64,000 nt of DNA from Deltaproteobacteria bacterium (lineage in GTDB: Bacteria; Myxococcota; UBA727; VGSZ01), in the NCBI GenBank assembly GCA_020850995.1, contig JADZDP010000257.1:23431-87430 (forward strand), given 5' to 3'. The position numbers were made by a program, and so were the translations under genes. Of the stretch, positions 1 to 7,911 are shown piece by piece. The notes under the pieces are model-generated. The model was not told the DNA's origin. It ran no database searches and saw only the letters and a program-made list of their open reading frames with translations. Each line of letters starts with the position of its first letter. Position 1 is the first letter of the stretch.

Positions 1-60
1 GTCGCGGCCGCGCCGGCAGGGAGCGCGCCAGGCATCGCATGGCAGCGGCGCGCCTCGTCG

Positions 61-1908
61 TCAGCGGCGCGCCACGGTGCAGTGCAACGCGGCCGGCCCG
101 TCGCGGTCGCCCCGGGCGCGCGCCACGCCGCCGGCTCCCGCGCAGCGGCCGTCGACGGGCCGCACCCACACGTCGCCGCACAAGGTGCGGATCGACGCGC
201 GCGCCACCCCGCTGGCGTCCGTGGCGCTGAGGTAGCGCACCGACGCGTAGGGCACTTCCCCTGGACCAAGCTCCCACGCGAGCTGGCCCAGCGCCGCTCC
301 GCCGTCGACGACGAGCTGATAGTCGCACGGCGCGAAGGCGAGCGCGGTGAGCCCGCCGGCCTCGACCAGGGGATGAAAGCCGAAGGCGCCCAGGGCGTCC
401 CGCAGCGCGCTCATGGGCGACGGTCCATACAGGAGCACGCCGTCGAACGGCGCCGCCAAGCCTGCGACGCGCGGCGCGAGCGCGAGGTCGCGGCTCACGT
501 CCCCCGAGAGCTGCGCGAAGTAATTGCCCCCGAGCGGGTCCGACGACGGGTGCCGCGTCACCTCGGGGCGCACGCGTGCGGCGTGTAGCGCGCGTGACAC
601 CGCGTGGCTGTCCTCGACGTAGCCGCCCAGGCCGAGCGCCGCGAGCTGCCCAGCGTGCAGCGCCGGATCGAGGGGCGCAGGGATGCCATCGGCGTGTGGC
701 CCCGTGGCCCGCGCGCTGATGGCGTACCAATAGCGCGGCGCCGTCGGCAGGGTCTCGACGGCGTCGAGCAGGGGCGCGTGCAGCGCCAGGATGTGCTGCT
801 GCACGTCGCGCACGCGGGCGTGAACGCCGAGCGCGAGCGCGACGATGGCGATGGCGGCGCCCGCCCGCGCGCGCGCGCCCAAGAGCTCGATGGGGGTTGC
901 CAGGAAGAGGCATGCGAAGCCGAAGGGGATCGTGCGATCGCCAGCGCCCCCCCAGCCGGCGAAGCTGCTGGGCACGAGCGCGGCAACGCCGAGCCAGAAG
1001 CCCCCCGCGGCGATGAGCGCCCACGAGTCGCGCGCGACCCGAGCAGGGCCGGCGCCTACCACGGCCGCGACCACGAGCAGCAGGCCGGCACCAAGCCAGG
1101 GCTCGAGGCCGCCGAGCAAGAACATCGACGGCAGCATGCGCGCGCGCTCGAGCAGCGCGACCGGCGCCCCGGCGACCAAGCCTGTGTCGAGGTCGCGGCT
1201 CATCCACCACACGAGCACGGCCACCAGCAAGGGCCAGGTGCCGACCACCGCGAGCTCGCGCACGACGCGCGCCAACGATGCGCCGCGCGCGCGTGCGCCG
1301 GCGATGGCGACGACGGCGAGCGTGGCCCCGGCGATGGCTGCTGCGGCCACGTGCACGTGCGCGGCGCACCCGAGCCCGAGCGCTGCGGCCGCGAGCCGGC
1401 GGCGCGGTGGCGCGGCGCTGAGGAACGCTGCCGCGGCGATGAGCGCGAGGCCCGACGCCAGCACGAAGGGCAAGAGCCCGAGAAAGAGCGGCGTTTGCAG
1501 CGCGAACGCGAAGCCGAGCCACCCCACCAACGCGCGGCGCGGCGCGAGCACCGCGGCCAGTGCGAAGAACCCCCAGCCCCAGGTCAGCACCGTCACGGCC
1601 ACCGCGGCTCGGTACGCGGCGCGCCAGCCGATGAGCGGCGTGAGCGTCTGGATCACGTCGGTGACGCCGCGGCCGGTGGGTGAGAGGTTGGCGCTGACGT
1701 AGTGGTCGAAGGCGCGCGCCTCGTCGACACCGAGGGCGGCAACGCTGGCGAACAGGTGCTGCGGTCCATCGTTGACGAAGAACATCGCGTCCGACGTCGC
1801 GGCCACCACCGCCAGGGCGCTCGCGATCAGCGCGCCCACGAGCGCCGTGCGCGACGGCGCATCGGGGCGCCATGCCTGCGCGGGGTCGGGCGGGAGCGGG
1901 TCGCTCAT
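61..1908 (-). CDS. Polytopic membrane protein of unknown function
   Basis: A 615-residue protein. I chose the ATG at 1908, which begins MSDPLPPDPAQ; the frame stays open to 2349, but that extension runs through repeat copy A and is unlikely to be coding. After a short Pro-rich cytoplasmic tail there are about ten hydrophobic segments rich in Ala, Leu and Val, the first near residues 22-37. The loop after the first segment carries FVNDGPQHLFAS, which resembles the first periplasmic loop of GT-C type membrane glycosyltransferases, but I see no decisive catalytic signature. The C-terminal part, about 200 residues, is soluble and cysteine-poor until its end. It is transcribed divergently from the glycosyltransferase at 2167, so a role in lipid-linked sugar handling is possible but only inferred. 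Confidence 0.75.
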   Translation of the reverse strand: MSDPLPPDPAQAWRPDAPSRTALVGALIASALAVVAATSDAMFFVNDGPQHLFASVAALGVDEARAFDHYVSANLSPTGRGVTDVIQTLTPLIGWRAAYRAAVAVTVLTWGWGFFALAAVLAPRRALVGWLGFAFALQTPLFLGLLPFVLASGLALIAAAAFLSAAPPRRRLAAAALGLGCAAHVHVAAAAIAGATLAVVAIAGARARGASLARVVRELAVVGTWPLLVAVLVWWMSRDLDTGLVAGAPVALLERARMLPSMFLLGGLEPWLGAGLLLVVAAVVGAGPARVARDSWALIAAGGFWLGVAALVPSSFAGWGGAGDRTIPFGFACLFLATPIELLGARARAGAAIAIVALALGVHARVRDVQQHILALHAPLLDAVETLPTAPRYWYAISARATGPHADGIPAPLDPALHAGQLAALGLGGYVEDSHAVSRALHAARVRPEVTRHPSSDPLGGNYFAQLSGDVSRDLALAPRVAGLAAPFDGVLLYGPSPMSALRDALGAFGFHPLVEAGGLTALAFAPCDYQLVVDGGAALGQLAWELGPGEVPYASVRYLSATDASGVARASIRTLCGDVWVRPVDGRCAGAGGVARARGDRDGPAALHCTVARR

Positions 1909-1993
1909 GGCAGGACGATCGCGGGTCGCCGCGCCATGGTCAAACCCGCGCGCCTTGTCGCCAGGGTGCTGCGGGTTCGCGCGGCCCGACGCG

Positions 1994-2155
1994 ACAGCTG
2001 GGATCTGCTGCAGTGATGATCGCCGGGCTTGGTCCTTGCCACGATCGCTGCGTCGCGTCCTCGCCGCGTGCCACGAGGTACGCGGCTCCCGGTGCTCCGT
2101 GGGCTCCTGGCACGTCCCCGCGCCGGACTCGTTCAACGCACCTGCTCCTCGCTGT
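1994..2155 (+). repeat. 162-bp structured repeat, copy A
   Basis: First of four related non-coding elements, written in the orientation I use as reference. The ends are ACAGC (1994-1998) and GCTGT (2151-2155), the tips of imperfect inverted arms of about 19 nt. Conserved block 1 contains TTGGTCCTTGCCACGATC at 2029-2046. A central hairpin pairs CCGCGTGCC (2064-2072) with GGTACGCGG (2077-2085) around an ACGA loop, with one G-T pair at 2070/2079. Conserved block 2 (GGTGCTCC) follows. It lies between divergent genes and ends 11 bp before the start codon at 2167. There is no ORF and no obvious target-site duplication. Confidence 0.85.
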
Positions 2156-2166
2156 AGGCTGGCGGC

Positions 2167-3321
2167 ATGTCTCCGAACGACAGCGAGCGCCCACCGGCAA
2201 CGCCCACGTCGGGCGCGCACACGGTGACCATCGTCGTTCCCACCTACCAGGAGGCCGAGAACCTCCCGATCCTCATCGATCGCGTGGCCGCGGTGCGCGC
2301 GGCGCATGCGCTCGAGCTCGACCTCTTGATCATGGACGACGACAGCCACGACGGCTCAGCAGAGCTGGTCGCCGCGCGGCCCGAGCCCTGGGTGGAGCTC
2401 GTCGCTCGCACCGGCGATCGGAGCCTCAGCCTGGCAGTGCTCGACGGCTTGCGCCGCGCCAAGGGCGACGTCCTCGTGTGTATGGACGCCGACCTCAGCC
2501 ACCCACCGGAGGCGCTCCCCACCATGTTGGTGGCGCTCGAACATGGCGCCGACTTCGTCATCGGCTCGCGCTACGTCGAGGGGGGATCGACGTCGGACGA
2601 CTGGGGTTTCCTGCGCTGGCTCAACAGCCGGGTGGCGACCCTCTTGGCCCGGCCCTTCACCGCGGCGCGTGACCCCATGGCTGGGTACTTCGCGCTGACG
2701 CGCTCGACGTTCGAGCGCGCCAGCGAGCTCAACCCGGTGGGCTACAAGGTCGGCCTCGAGCTCCTCGTGAAGTGCGGCTGCGAGCGCGTGGTCGAGGTGC
2801 CGATCCACTTCGAGGATCGCCAGTTCGGCAAGACCAAGCTGACCCTCGGGCAACAGCTCCGGTACTTGCAGCACCTGCGACGCCTCTACGTCCACAAGTT
2901 CGGTGTTTGGTCGCAGCTCGCGCAGTTCCTCACCGTTGGCGGCATGGGCACCGTCGTCAATGTGCTGGCGCTCACCGCGCTCTTGGCGCTCGGCATGTCG
3001 ATGCGACCGGCGGTGGCGGCCGCCATCGGCGTCGCGATGTGCTTCAACTTCGTGCTCAACCGACGATTCAGCTTCTCGCACGCCCGCACCCGTGCGTGGC
3101 CGCGGCAGTTCGTTGCTTTCGTGGCCGCGTCATCGGTGGGGGCGCTCGTCAATTACGGCACGGTGCTCTTCATCCTGGCGCGCGCGCCGGCCCTGCCGCC
3201 GCAGCTCGCCGCCTTGGTCGGCGTGGCCGTGGGCACGCTCTTCAACTTCCTCGCCAGCCGTTACCTGGTGTTCAGGTCCCTGCACGTGCGCGCTCGTGGC
3301 GGCGCGCGCGACCAGCGCTGA
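2167..3321 (+). CDS. Polyprenol-phosphate glycosyltransferase (GT2) with C-terminal GtrA membrane domain
   Basis: A 384-residue protein. Residues about 18-245 form a GT2 GT-A domain of the dolichol/polyprenol-phosphate mannose synthase type: the opening strand VTIVVPTYQEAENLP, the nucleotide-binding IMDDDSHDGS, the metal-binding DADLSHPPE, and the QFGKTKLT segment near the end of the catalytic domain. Residues about 250-375 form a GtrA-like domain with four hydrophobic helices (FLTVGGMGTVVN opens it). Proteins of this build transfer a sugar from a nucleotide donor to a polyprenyl phosphate on the cytoplasmic face, and the GtrA part is thought to help flip the product. The actual sugar cannot be read from sequence. 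Its start lies 11 bp downstream of repeat copy A, and the ribosome-binding site is weak (GGCGG). Confidence 0.9.
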   Translation: MSPNDSERPPATPTSGAHTVTIVVPTYQEAENLPILIDRVAAVRAAHALELDLLIMDDDSHDGSAELVAARPEPWVELVARTGDRSLSLAVLDGLRRAKGDVLVCMDADLSHPPEALPTMLVALEHGADFVIGSRYVEGGSTSDDWGFLRWLNSRVATLLARPFTAARDPMAGYFALTRSTFERASELNPVGYKVGLELLVKCGCERVVEVPIHFEDRQFGKTKLTLGQQLRYLQHLRRLYVHKFGVWSQLAQFLTVGGMGTVVNVLALTALLALGMSMRPAVAAAIGVAMCFNFVLNRRFSFSHARTRAWPRQFVAFVAASSVGALVNYGTVLFILARAPALPPQLAALVGVAVGTLFNFLASRYLVFRSLHVRARGGARDQR

Positions 3322-3414
3322 TTCGGGTCCATCCCCTGCTGCGCGCTCGCCGGCAGCGCGACGTTGCTGCGCGCGCGCCGATGGCGTCGCGTGCGCTTCA
3401 CCACTGCGGAGCCG

Positions 3415-4329
3415 TCAGTCGACGTCGCTGGGGTCGAAGCTCCCCAGGGTGGTGCACACCTTGTCGGCGGTGCAGTCCTGAGCGTCGCTGCAGCCGCAGC
3501 CCCCTTGGACGCAGGTGCTGCCGGTGGAGCTGGCGGCGCAGTCGTCGTCACTGTCGCAGACGCAGCGGCCGGCGTGGCAGACGAAACCCGCCATCCACGA
3601 GGTGCAGTCGCTGTCACCATCACACGAGCAGGTACCGTCGGCGTTGCACACCCAGCCCGCCAGGCAGACCGAGGGGTTGTCGTTGCAGTCACTGACGTAG
3701 TCGGCCGTGGTGCAGACGCCGTTGGCGCACGCACCGTTCGGGTTGCCGCACACGGTGACGTTGCCGCCGCCGACGTGGCGGGCCGTGACCTCGACGAATG
3801 GGGACGTGCACGGGCCGGTCGCCGACGCGGGGTCGAGCGCACACCCGCCGTCGGTCCTCGGACCCGCTCCGTCGACGTCCACGCACAGCCCGTAGCCGCC
3901 ATAGCACGAGGCGTCGGCGGTGCACGGTTGGTAGGCCCAGCCGCTCATCACCGGCAAGCACTCGGCGCCTTCGTCGACACCGTCGTCGGTGCAGAGCGGG
4001 CGATAGATGCAGGTGCTGGTCTGCGCGTCGCACACGAAGCCCGTGCTGCAGTCGCTGTCGTCGGCGCAGGCCGCCAGACAGAGCGTGAAGTCCCCGGGGT
4101 CGCCTTCGCCCTCGCCCTCGCCGACGTCGCCTTCGCCTTCGCCTTCACCGCCCTCCTCGCCCTCACCCTCACCTTCGTTCGCATCATCATCGTCATCGTC
4201 ATCGTCATCGTCATCATCGTCCTCGTCGCCACGGTCGTCTGGGAGCAGCGCGCCGAACGGGCCACAGCCGACGGCGGTCATGGTGACCGCCAACGCCATG
4301 AGCGCGATGAGCAAGACGGTGCGATGCAT
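3415..4329 (-). CDS. Cysteine-rich lipoprotein with poly-Asp and GEGEGE linkers
   Basis: A 304-residue secreted protein. The start at 4329 puts a lipoprotein signal (MHRTVLLIALMALAV then TMTAVGCG) directly at the N-terminus; the upstream open frame is not needed. The mature protein begins with an acidic run of about 14 Asp followed by Glu-Gly repeats, a flexible stalk. The rest, about residues 95-304, is a chain of cysteine-rich modules of the pattern C-x(3-7)-C-x(5)-C-D-x-x-C (for example DSDCSTGFVCD and DSDCTSWMAGFVC), like the Dickkopf/EGF-like modules common in myxobacterial surface lipoproteins. A role in surface adhesion or structure is an inference. It is convergent with the glycosyltransferase at 2167. 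Confidence 0.85.
   Translation of the reverse strand: MHRTVLLIALMALAVTMTAVGCGPFGALLPDDRGDEDDDDDDDDDDDDDANEGEGEGEEGGEGEGEGDVGEGEGEGDPGDFTLCLAACADDSDCSTGFVCDAQTSTCIYRPLCTDDGVDEGAECLPVMSGWAYQPCTADASCYGGYGLCVDVDGAGPRTDGGCALDPASATGPCTSPFVEVTARHVGGGNVTVCGNPNGACANGVCTTADYVSDCNDNPSVCLAGWVCNADGTCSCDGDSDCTSWMAGFVCHAGRCVCDSDDDCAASSTGSTCVQGGCGCSDAQDCTADKVCTTLGSFDPSDVD
4105..4221 (-). repeat. In-frame codon repeats for Glu-Gly and poly-Asp stalk
   Basis: Positions 4183-4221 are a trinucleotide tract of GAT/GAC codons (read on the minus strand) encoding consecutive Asp; 4105-4178 is a 6-bp GAG-GGC type repeat encoding Glu-Gly. Both are in frame, so unit gain or loss would change stalk length rather than switch the gene off. 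Confidence 0.85.
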
Positions 4330-4530
4330 GGAGCCTCCTCGATGTCCGAGGGCGCGACGCTGCAGCGGCGATGCCGCAGCGAAAAGGCCGCCAAGGGTGA
4401 TCGCTCGCACCGCCTGCGGCCCGCGCGGGCGCTCGGGACGCCGTGACGCTACCGGCGGGCGTCCCGGGCGCCGTCGCGTGAGCCAGGGCACAGCACACCC
4501 GATCCCCGGTGGCGGTCCTCGGCATCATGA

Positions 4531-4552
4531 GGCAAAAAACGAACGTTTTGCC
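4531..4552. promoter_or_regulatory. A/T-rich inverted repeat just upstream of the start at 4563
   Basis: GGCAAAA (4531-4537) pairs with TTTTGCC (4546-4552) around an 8-nt loop, 10 bp before the ATG at 4563 and adjoining the likely ribosome-binding site CGGAG. Its A/T content stands out in this GC-rich sequence. It could be an operator or a 5'-leader hairpin; nothing decides between them. Confidence 0.4.
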
Positions 4553-4562
4553 CCGGAGCCCC

Positions 4563-5327
4563 ATGAGCAGTCGCCCTGTTCTCGTTGCATTCGTGCTCGT
4601 GCCTCTCGCGCTGCTCGCGGGCGCGCCGAGCCGCGCGCAGGACGCCGCCGACGCAGCGCCCGTCGAGGCGCCCGTCGAGGCGCCGGCGCCGGTACCCGTG
4701 CCTTCTGCGCCTGCGCCGGTGGCGCCGCCGCCGGCAGCGGACGCGCCGGCGACGCCGTCCACTCCGGCGCCCGACGAGGACGAGGGCGTGGGGCCCCTGG
4801 CACGCGCCGGCCTCGCCACGCTCGGCGCCATCGTCGGCGCCGGCCTCGGCTTCTCGCTCGGCGCGGCCATCGCGGGCGGTGCGTACCCTTTGGTGCGCAG
4901 GGATCCCCCCATCGCCGAGGGGCTCGGCGTCGCCATCGGCACACCGGTGGCGCTGACCGTGGGCGGCGCGGGCGTGGGCGCGACCCTGGCGCCGATGATC
5001 CTCGGCGACCCACCCTCGTTCGCGGGCGGCGCCGGCGCGGCCGGCGGCGCCCTCGTCGTCGGCGCCGTCGGCGCCGTGCCGGGCGCCTGGCTCACCTGGG
5101 AGGCGACCAAGGCGCTTGGCTCCTCGATGAGTGAGCCCTCGCCCGAGGGCTGCATCCTCTCGCTCGTCGGTCTGTCGGCGGCGCTGTCGGCGATGTTCGG
5201 TGGCTTCTGCGCCGGCGCCGCGTGCGGCGGCGCAGGCGGTGGCGCGGGCGGCGCGCTCCTCGACGCGCCCGACGAGCTCCAGGCCGCGCCCGCGGCGACC
5301 GCGCCCACGACCGCGCTCGCCTACTGA
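4563..5327 (+). CDS. Glycine-rich exported or membrane protein, paralogue of the next gene
   Basis: A 254-residue protein starting at ATG 4563 (CGGAG ribosome-binding site). A signal peptide (VLVAFVLVPLALLAGAPS then RAQ) is followed by a Pro/Ala/Glu-rich linker with repeats of the type PVEAP (residues about 25-75). The rest alternates Gly/Ala-rich hydrophobic stretches such as GLATLGAIVGAGLGFSLG and GGAGAAGGALVVGAVGAVPG, resembling glycine-zipper membrane segments. No enzyme motif is visible. The next gene has the same architecture, so the two probably arose by duplication. Function unknown. Confidence 0.75.
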   Translation: MSSRPVLVAFVLVPLALLAGAPSRAQDAADAAPVEAPVEAPAPVPVPSAPAPVAPPPAADAPATPSTPAPDEDEGVGPLARAGLATLGAIVGAGLGFSLGAAIAGGAYPLVRRDPPIAEGLGVAIGTPVALTVGGAGVGATLAPMILGDPPSFAGGAGAAGGALVVGAVGAVPGAWLTWEATKALGSSMSEPSPEGCILSLVGLSAALSAMFGGFCAGAACGGAGGGAGGALLDAPDELQAAPAATAPTTALAY

Positions 5328-5402
5328 GTGCGCGGCAGCTCGTCGGTGGTCGGCTGTCGCCCGCGAACCGAACAGCGAGCGCGTCCGGAGTATGGTGCGG
5401 GA

Positions 5403-6053
5403 GTGCATCTGATCCACCGCTGCGCACTCTTGTTCGTTCCTCTCGCTGTCGCGCTTGCCTCCTTCGCGGTGCGCGCGCAGTCCGACGTCCAGGCTGACCT
5501 CGTCGCGCCCACCGCCGAGGCTGCCGTGTCCCTCGAGGAGCAAGCGCAGCCACGGGTCTTGAACGCCGGCGCGGCCGTGGGCGCTGCGCTCGGCGGCGTG
5601 CTCGGGCTCGTCGCCGGCGTCGCCGTCGACGCGGCGGCCTTCGTCGCCATCCTCGGCTCCGATCAAGCCCTCCAGGCGCTGCTGGCGGCGGGCGGCGGCG
5701 TCGCGCCGCTGCTCTTCCTCGTTGCTGCGGTGACCACCGGTGGCGGCGCGAGCCTCGGCGCCTGGGTCGGTGGCGCCGACACCCTCGGCGTCCCCATGGC
5801 TGCTGGTGGCGCCGTCGTCGCGATTCCCGTCGGTATGGTCGCCGGCAGCCTCGTGGGTGGGCTCGTGGGCTTCAGCATCGCGGCGGCGAGCGGCGCCACC
5901 GACAGTTACGGCGGCTTCGCGCTCGGGGCGTTCTCCGGCGTGGGTATCGGAGCCCTCGTGAGCGCGGCCGGTGGCGCCGCGGCGGGCGCGCTCATCGAAG
6001 AACGCGATGTCGACCTCGTGTTCGGTCGCCGCGCCGCGGCGGGCGCCGAGTAG
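5403..6053 (+). CDS. Glycine-rich exported or membrane protein, second paralogue
   Basis: A 216-residue protein. I prefer the GTG at 5403 (then CATCTGATC), because it places the signal peptide LLFVPLAVALASFAVRAQ at the N-terminus; an in-frame GTG at 5328, directly after the previous stop, is the alternative and would add 25 residues with no signal character. After a short acidic segment there are four to five Gly/Ala-rich hydrophobic stretches (for example GAAVGAALGGVLGLVAGVA). It matches the preceding gene in layout: signal ending in RAQ, acidic/Pro linker, glycine-zipper segments. Probably co-transcribed with it. Function unknown. Confidence 0.7.
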   Translation: MHLIHRCALLFVPLAVALASFAVRAQSDVQADLVAPTAEAAVSLEEQAQPRVLNAGAAVGAALGGVLGLVAGVAVDAAAFVAILGSDQALQALLAAGGGVAPLLFLVAAVTTGGGASLGAWVGGADTLGVPMAAGGAVVAIPVGMVAGSLVGGLVGFSIAAASGATDSYGGFALGAFSGVGIGALVSAAGGAAAGALIEERDVDLVFGRRAAAGAE

Positions 6054-6279
6054 CGCGCCGCGGCGGTCGTTGGTGCACCGCCGAGCGGTCGTGCCGGCAT
6101 GCCGGAGCGCACAGCGCTCGTCGGCCGCGCACCGACGAGCACACCGCCCGGTCGCACGAGCCCTTGAGCACGCTGGCATGTGCGCTGCCGCGCACCGAGG
6201 TGCGTCGAGGGCGCGTGCTGCGCGCGCGCGCCTTGGCACGGATCTCGGATCGTGCTCCGAAGCACCAGGGAGAACGCAC

Positions 6280-6720
6280 GTGCTCGTCGAAACCACAGCT
6301 TCCACGCCGCGGACCCGCGCGCTCGAGACCGGCTTCTTGGTCGAGCGCTACCACCGCGCCTTCGACGACGAGCTCACCCGCCTGCTCGGTTGGATCGCAC
6401 ACAGCCGCGACGGCCGTGACGAGGTCATCCCCGCGCTCGCGTCGGTGGCCCAGCGCCTGCTGGCGCACACGTCATTTCAGGAGCGCGCCGTGTTCCCGGC
6501 CTACGCGGCCGACCACCCGTGCACGTCGCGCCTGCACGACGCCTGGGCCGCCGACGCGCTGCGATTGCTCGGCGCCCTCGACGGCGCCCGTCACGCCGCG
6601 CGTGCGCTCGCTGCGAGCTCGGCGCTGTCGTCGCGCGTGCACCACTTCCTCGACGAGGTGCAGGACCACCTGGTGGAGGAGGCGCGTGTGCTTCATCGGT
6701 GGTCGGACGGTCCCGCGTGA
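6280..6720 (+). CDS. Hemerythrin-like (HHE) protein
   Basis: A 146-residue protein. The GTG at 6280 is preceded by AGGGAGA at the right spacing. It shows the two-half pattern of HHE cation-binding helical bundles: ERYHRAFDDELTRLL near residue 22, AHTSFQERAVFPAY near residue 65, and DHLVEEARVLH near the C-terminus, supplying His, Glu and Asp ligands typical of a di-iron site. Such proteins bind O2 or act in oxygen, NO or iron sensing. It is a single cytoplasmic domain with no partner domain. The 226 bp upstream hold no gene. Convergent with the FecR gene. Confidence 0.65.
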   Translation: MLVETTASTPRTRALETGFLVERYHRAFDDELTRLLGWIAHSRDGRDEVIPALASVAQRLLAHTSFQERAVFPAYAADHPCTSRLHDAWAADALRLLGALDGARHAARALAASSALSSRVHHFLDEVQDHLVEEARVLHRWSDGPA

Positions 6721-6872
6721 GGCGGCTCGCTCGCGGTGAGCGCTCGAGACGTGCGCGCGCGTGTACCGCCGCCCGCAGCTCGGCGCTCGTGCAGCGGCGC
6801 GGCCGTCCACGCCGCGCCCAGCCACACCACCACGGCCGTGTCGACGTCGCGCGGCGCAGCTCCACGTGGTGC

Positions 6873-6892
6873 CTGCCGCTCTCGTGCGGCAG
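6873..6892. terminator. Possible bidirectional hairpin between convergent genes
   Basis: CTGCCGC (6873-6879) pairs with GCGGCAG (6886-6892) around a 6-nt loop, in the 201-bp gap between the hemerythrin-like and FecR genes. There is no T-run, so intrinsic termination is uncertain. The remainder of the gap shows nothing I can assign. Confidence 0.3.
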
Positions 6893-6921
6893 CGCCGCGA
6901 CCTTCGTGCTACGGCGCGGGT

Positions 6922-7911
6922 TCAGTTGGTCTTCTGGCCCCAGGTCGTTTGCGCATCGATCTCGGGCTTGGCTCGGTCCACCGTGATCGCTGGCAGCGCC
7001 TCGCTCTTGCTGCGCCCCGACGCGTCGGTGACGTCGACGGCGAGCTGATTCTGCCCGTCTTTCAGCGGCACCTTGACCTGGAAGCGCCCCCTCTCGTCGA
7101 CGCGGGCGAGCTGATCGGCCACGCGCACCACGCTGCCGGGCTCTGCCTGGCCGCTCACCGTGGTGCTGAGCTCGCGCGTCTTCTGCGGCCCGAGCGCGCC
7201 CACCTTGAGGAAGAGGCTGGCGGGGATCGGGCGCGGTGCCGACGGGGCGCCGCCAGCGACGGCGGAGGTCTCGCCGGCGCCCACCTCCACCGCCTGGCCG
7301 GCGGCGCTCAGCTTGACCTTGCCGGTGGAGGTGGCGACGGCGAGCTGCCCGCGCCCGTCGGTGACGACGCCGAATTGGCCACCCGCGGACTCCGCCTCGG
7401 CGTCGGAGCCGCGCGCTTGAACGCGCAGCACGCGCTGGCCGCCCTCATCGACGCTGGCGGTGACGTGACCTTGATCGAGGCGGATCTTCGACACCTCCGC
7501 AGACAGCTCGCGCACGGTGAATTCCGAGCGCGGGCTCAGACGCACCTCGACGCCGTCGCCGAGGCGCAAGGTGGCCTCCGACGCGCGCCCGGCGCGCACG
7601 CTGTCGTCGCTCGCGAGGCGCAGGCCCACCGCGGCGTCGGCCCAGGAGCCGTTGGCCGGCCGCGTTTGTACGGAGCCACGCACGGCCGTGATCTCGGCGC
7701 GCGCATCGACCGGCGCGGCCACGCCACCGTCGGTGCCGCCGCCCCCGGCGTCGGCGCCGGTGGCGGTGGTGGTGGCGACGGCGCCACCGTCGTGCAGCAG
7801 CGTGATCTTGCCCGCCTGGCCCTCATTGCCGACGGTGCGCCCGTACAGCACCCAGGCGACGGCCACCACCACCACCGTCAGCACGATCGTCACCACCACC
7901 GAGCGCGTCAT
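6922..7911 (-). CDS. FecR-domain membrane-anchored protein
   Basis: A 329-residue protein with one N-terminal transmembrane helix (VVVTIVLTVVVVAVAWVLYG, about residues 5-24) and a periplasmic remainder. Residues about 75-190 form a FecR domain (GLRLASDDSVRAGRASEA, then LRLGDGVEVRLSPRSEF), here without any iron-uptake partner. Residues about 240-310 look like a small Ig-like or carbohydrate-binding-like beta domain (VSGQAEPGSVVRVADQ, then GQNQLAVDVTD). Its ATG overlaps the stop of the response-regulator gene by 4 bp, so the two are translated together. FecR domains in myxobacteria often occur in envelope proteins of unknown role; a link to the response regulator is inferred from the overlap only. 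Confidence 0.85.
   Translation of the reverse strand: MTRSVVVTIVLTVVVVAVAWVLYGRTVGNEGQAGKITLLHDGGAVATTTATGADAGGGGTDGGVAAPVDARAEITAVRGSVQTRPANGSWADAAVGLRLASDDSVRAGRASEATLRLGDGVEVRLSPRSEFTVRELSAEVSKIRLDQGHVTASVDEGGQRVLRVQARGSDAEAESAGGQFGVVTDGRGQLAVATSTGKVKLSAAGQAVEVGAGETSAVAGGAPSAPRPIPASLFLKVGALGPQKTRELSTTVSGQAEPGSVVRVADQLARVDERGRFQVKVPLKDGQNQLAVDVTDASGRSKSEALPAITVDRAKPEIDAQTTWGQKTN

Noticed and set aside
1..60. Possible gene end at the left edge
   Set aside because: Too short and without a recognisable frame; nothing can be assigned.
1994..2155. Repeat family considered as insertion-sequence remnants
   Set aside because: No transposase fragments, no clear target-site duplications, and arms that vary in sequence while pairing; a MITE origin remains possible.
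1909..2349. N-terminal extension of the membrane-protein frame upstream of 1908
   Set aside because: The extension passes through repeat copy A and overlaps the divergent glycosyltransferase; its composition is not protein-like and a good ATG exists at 1908.
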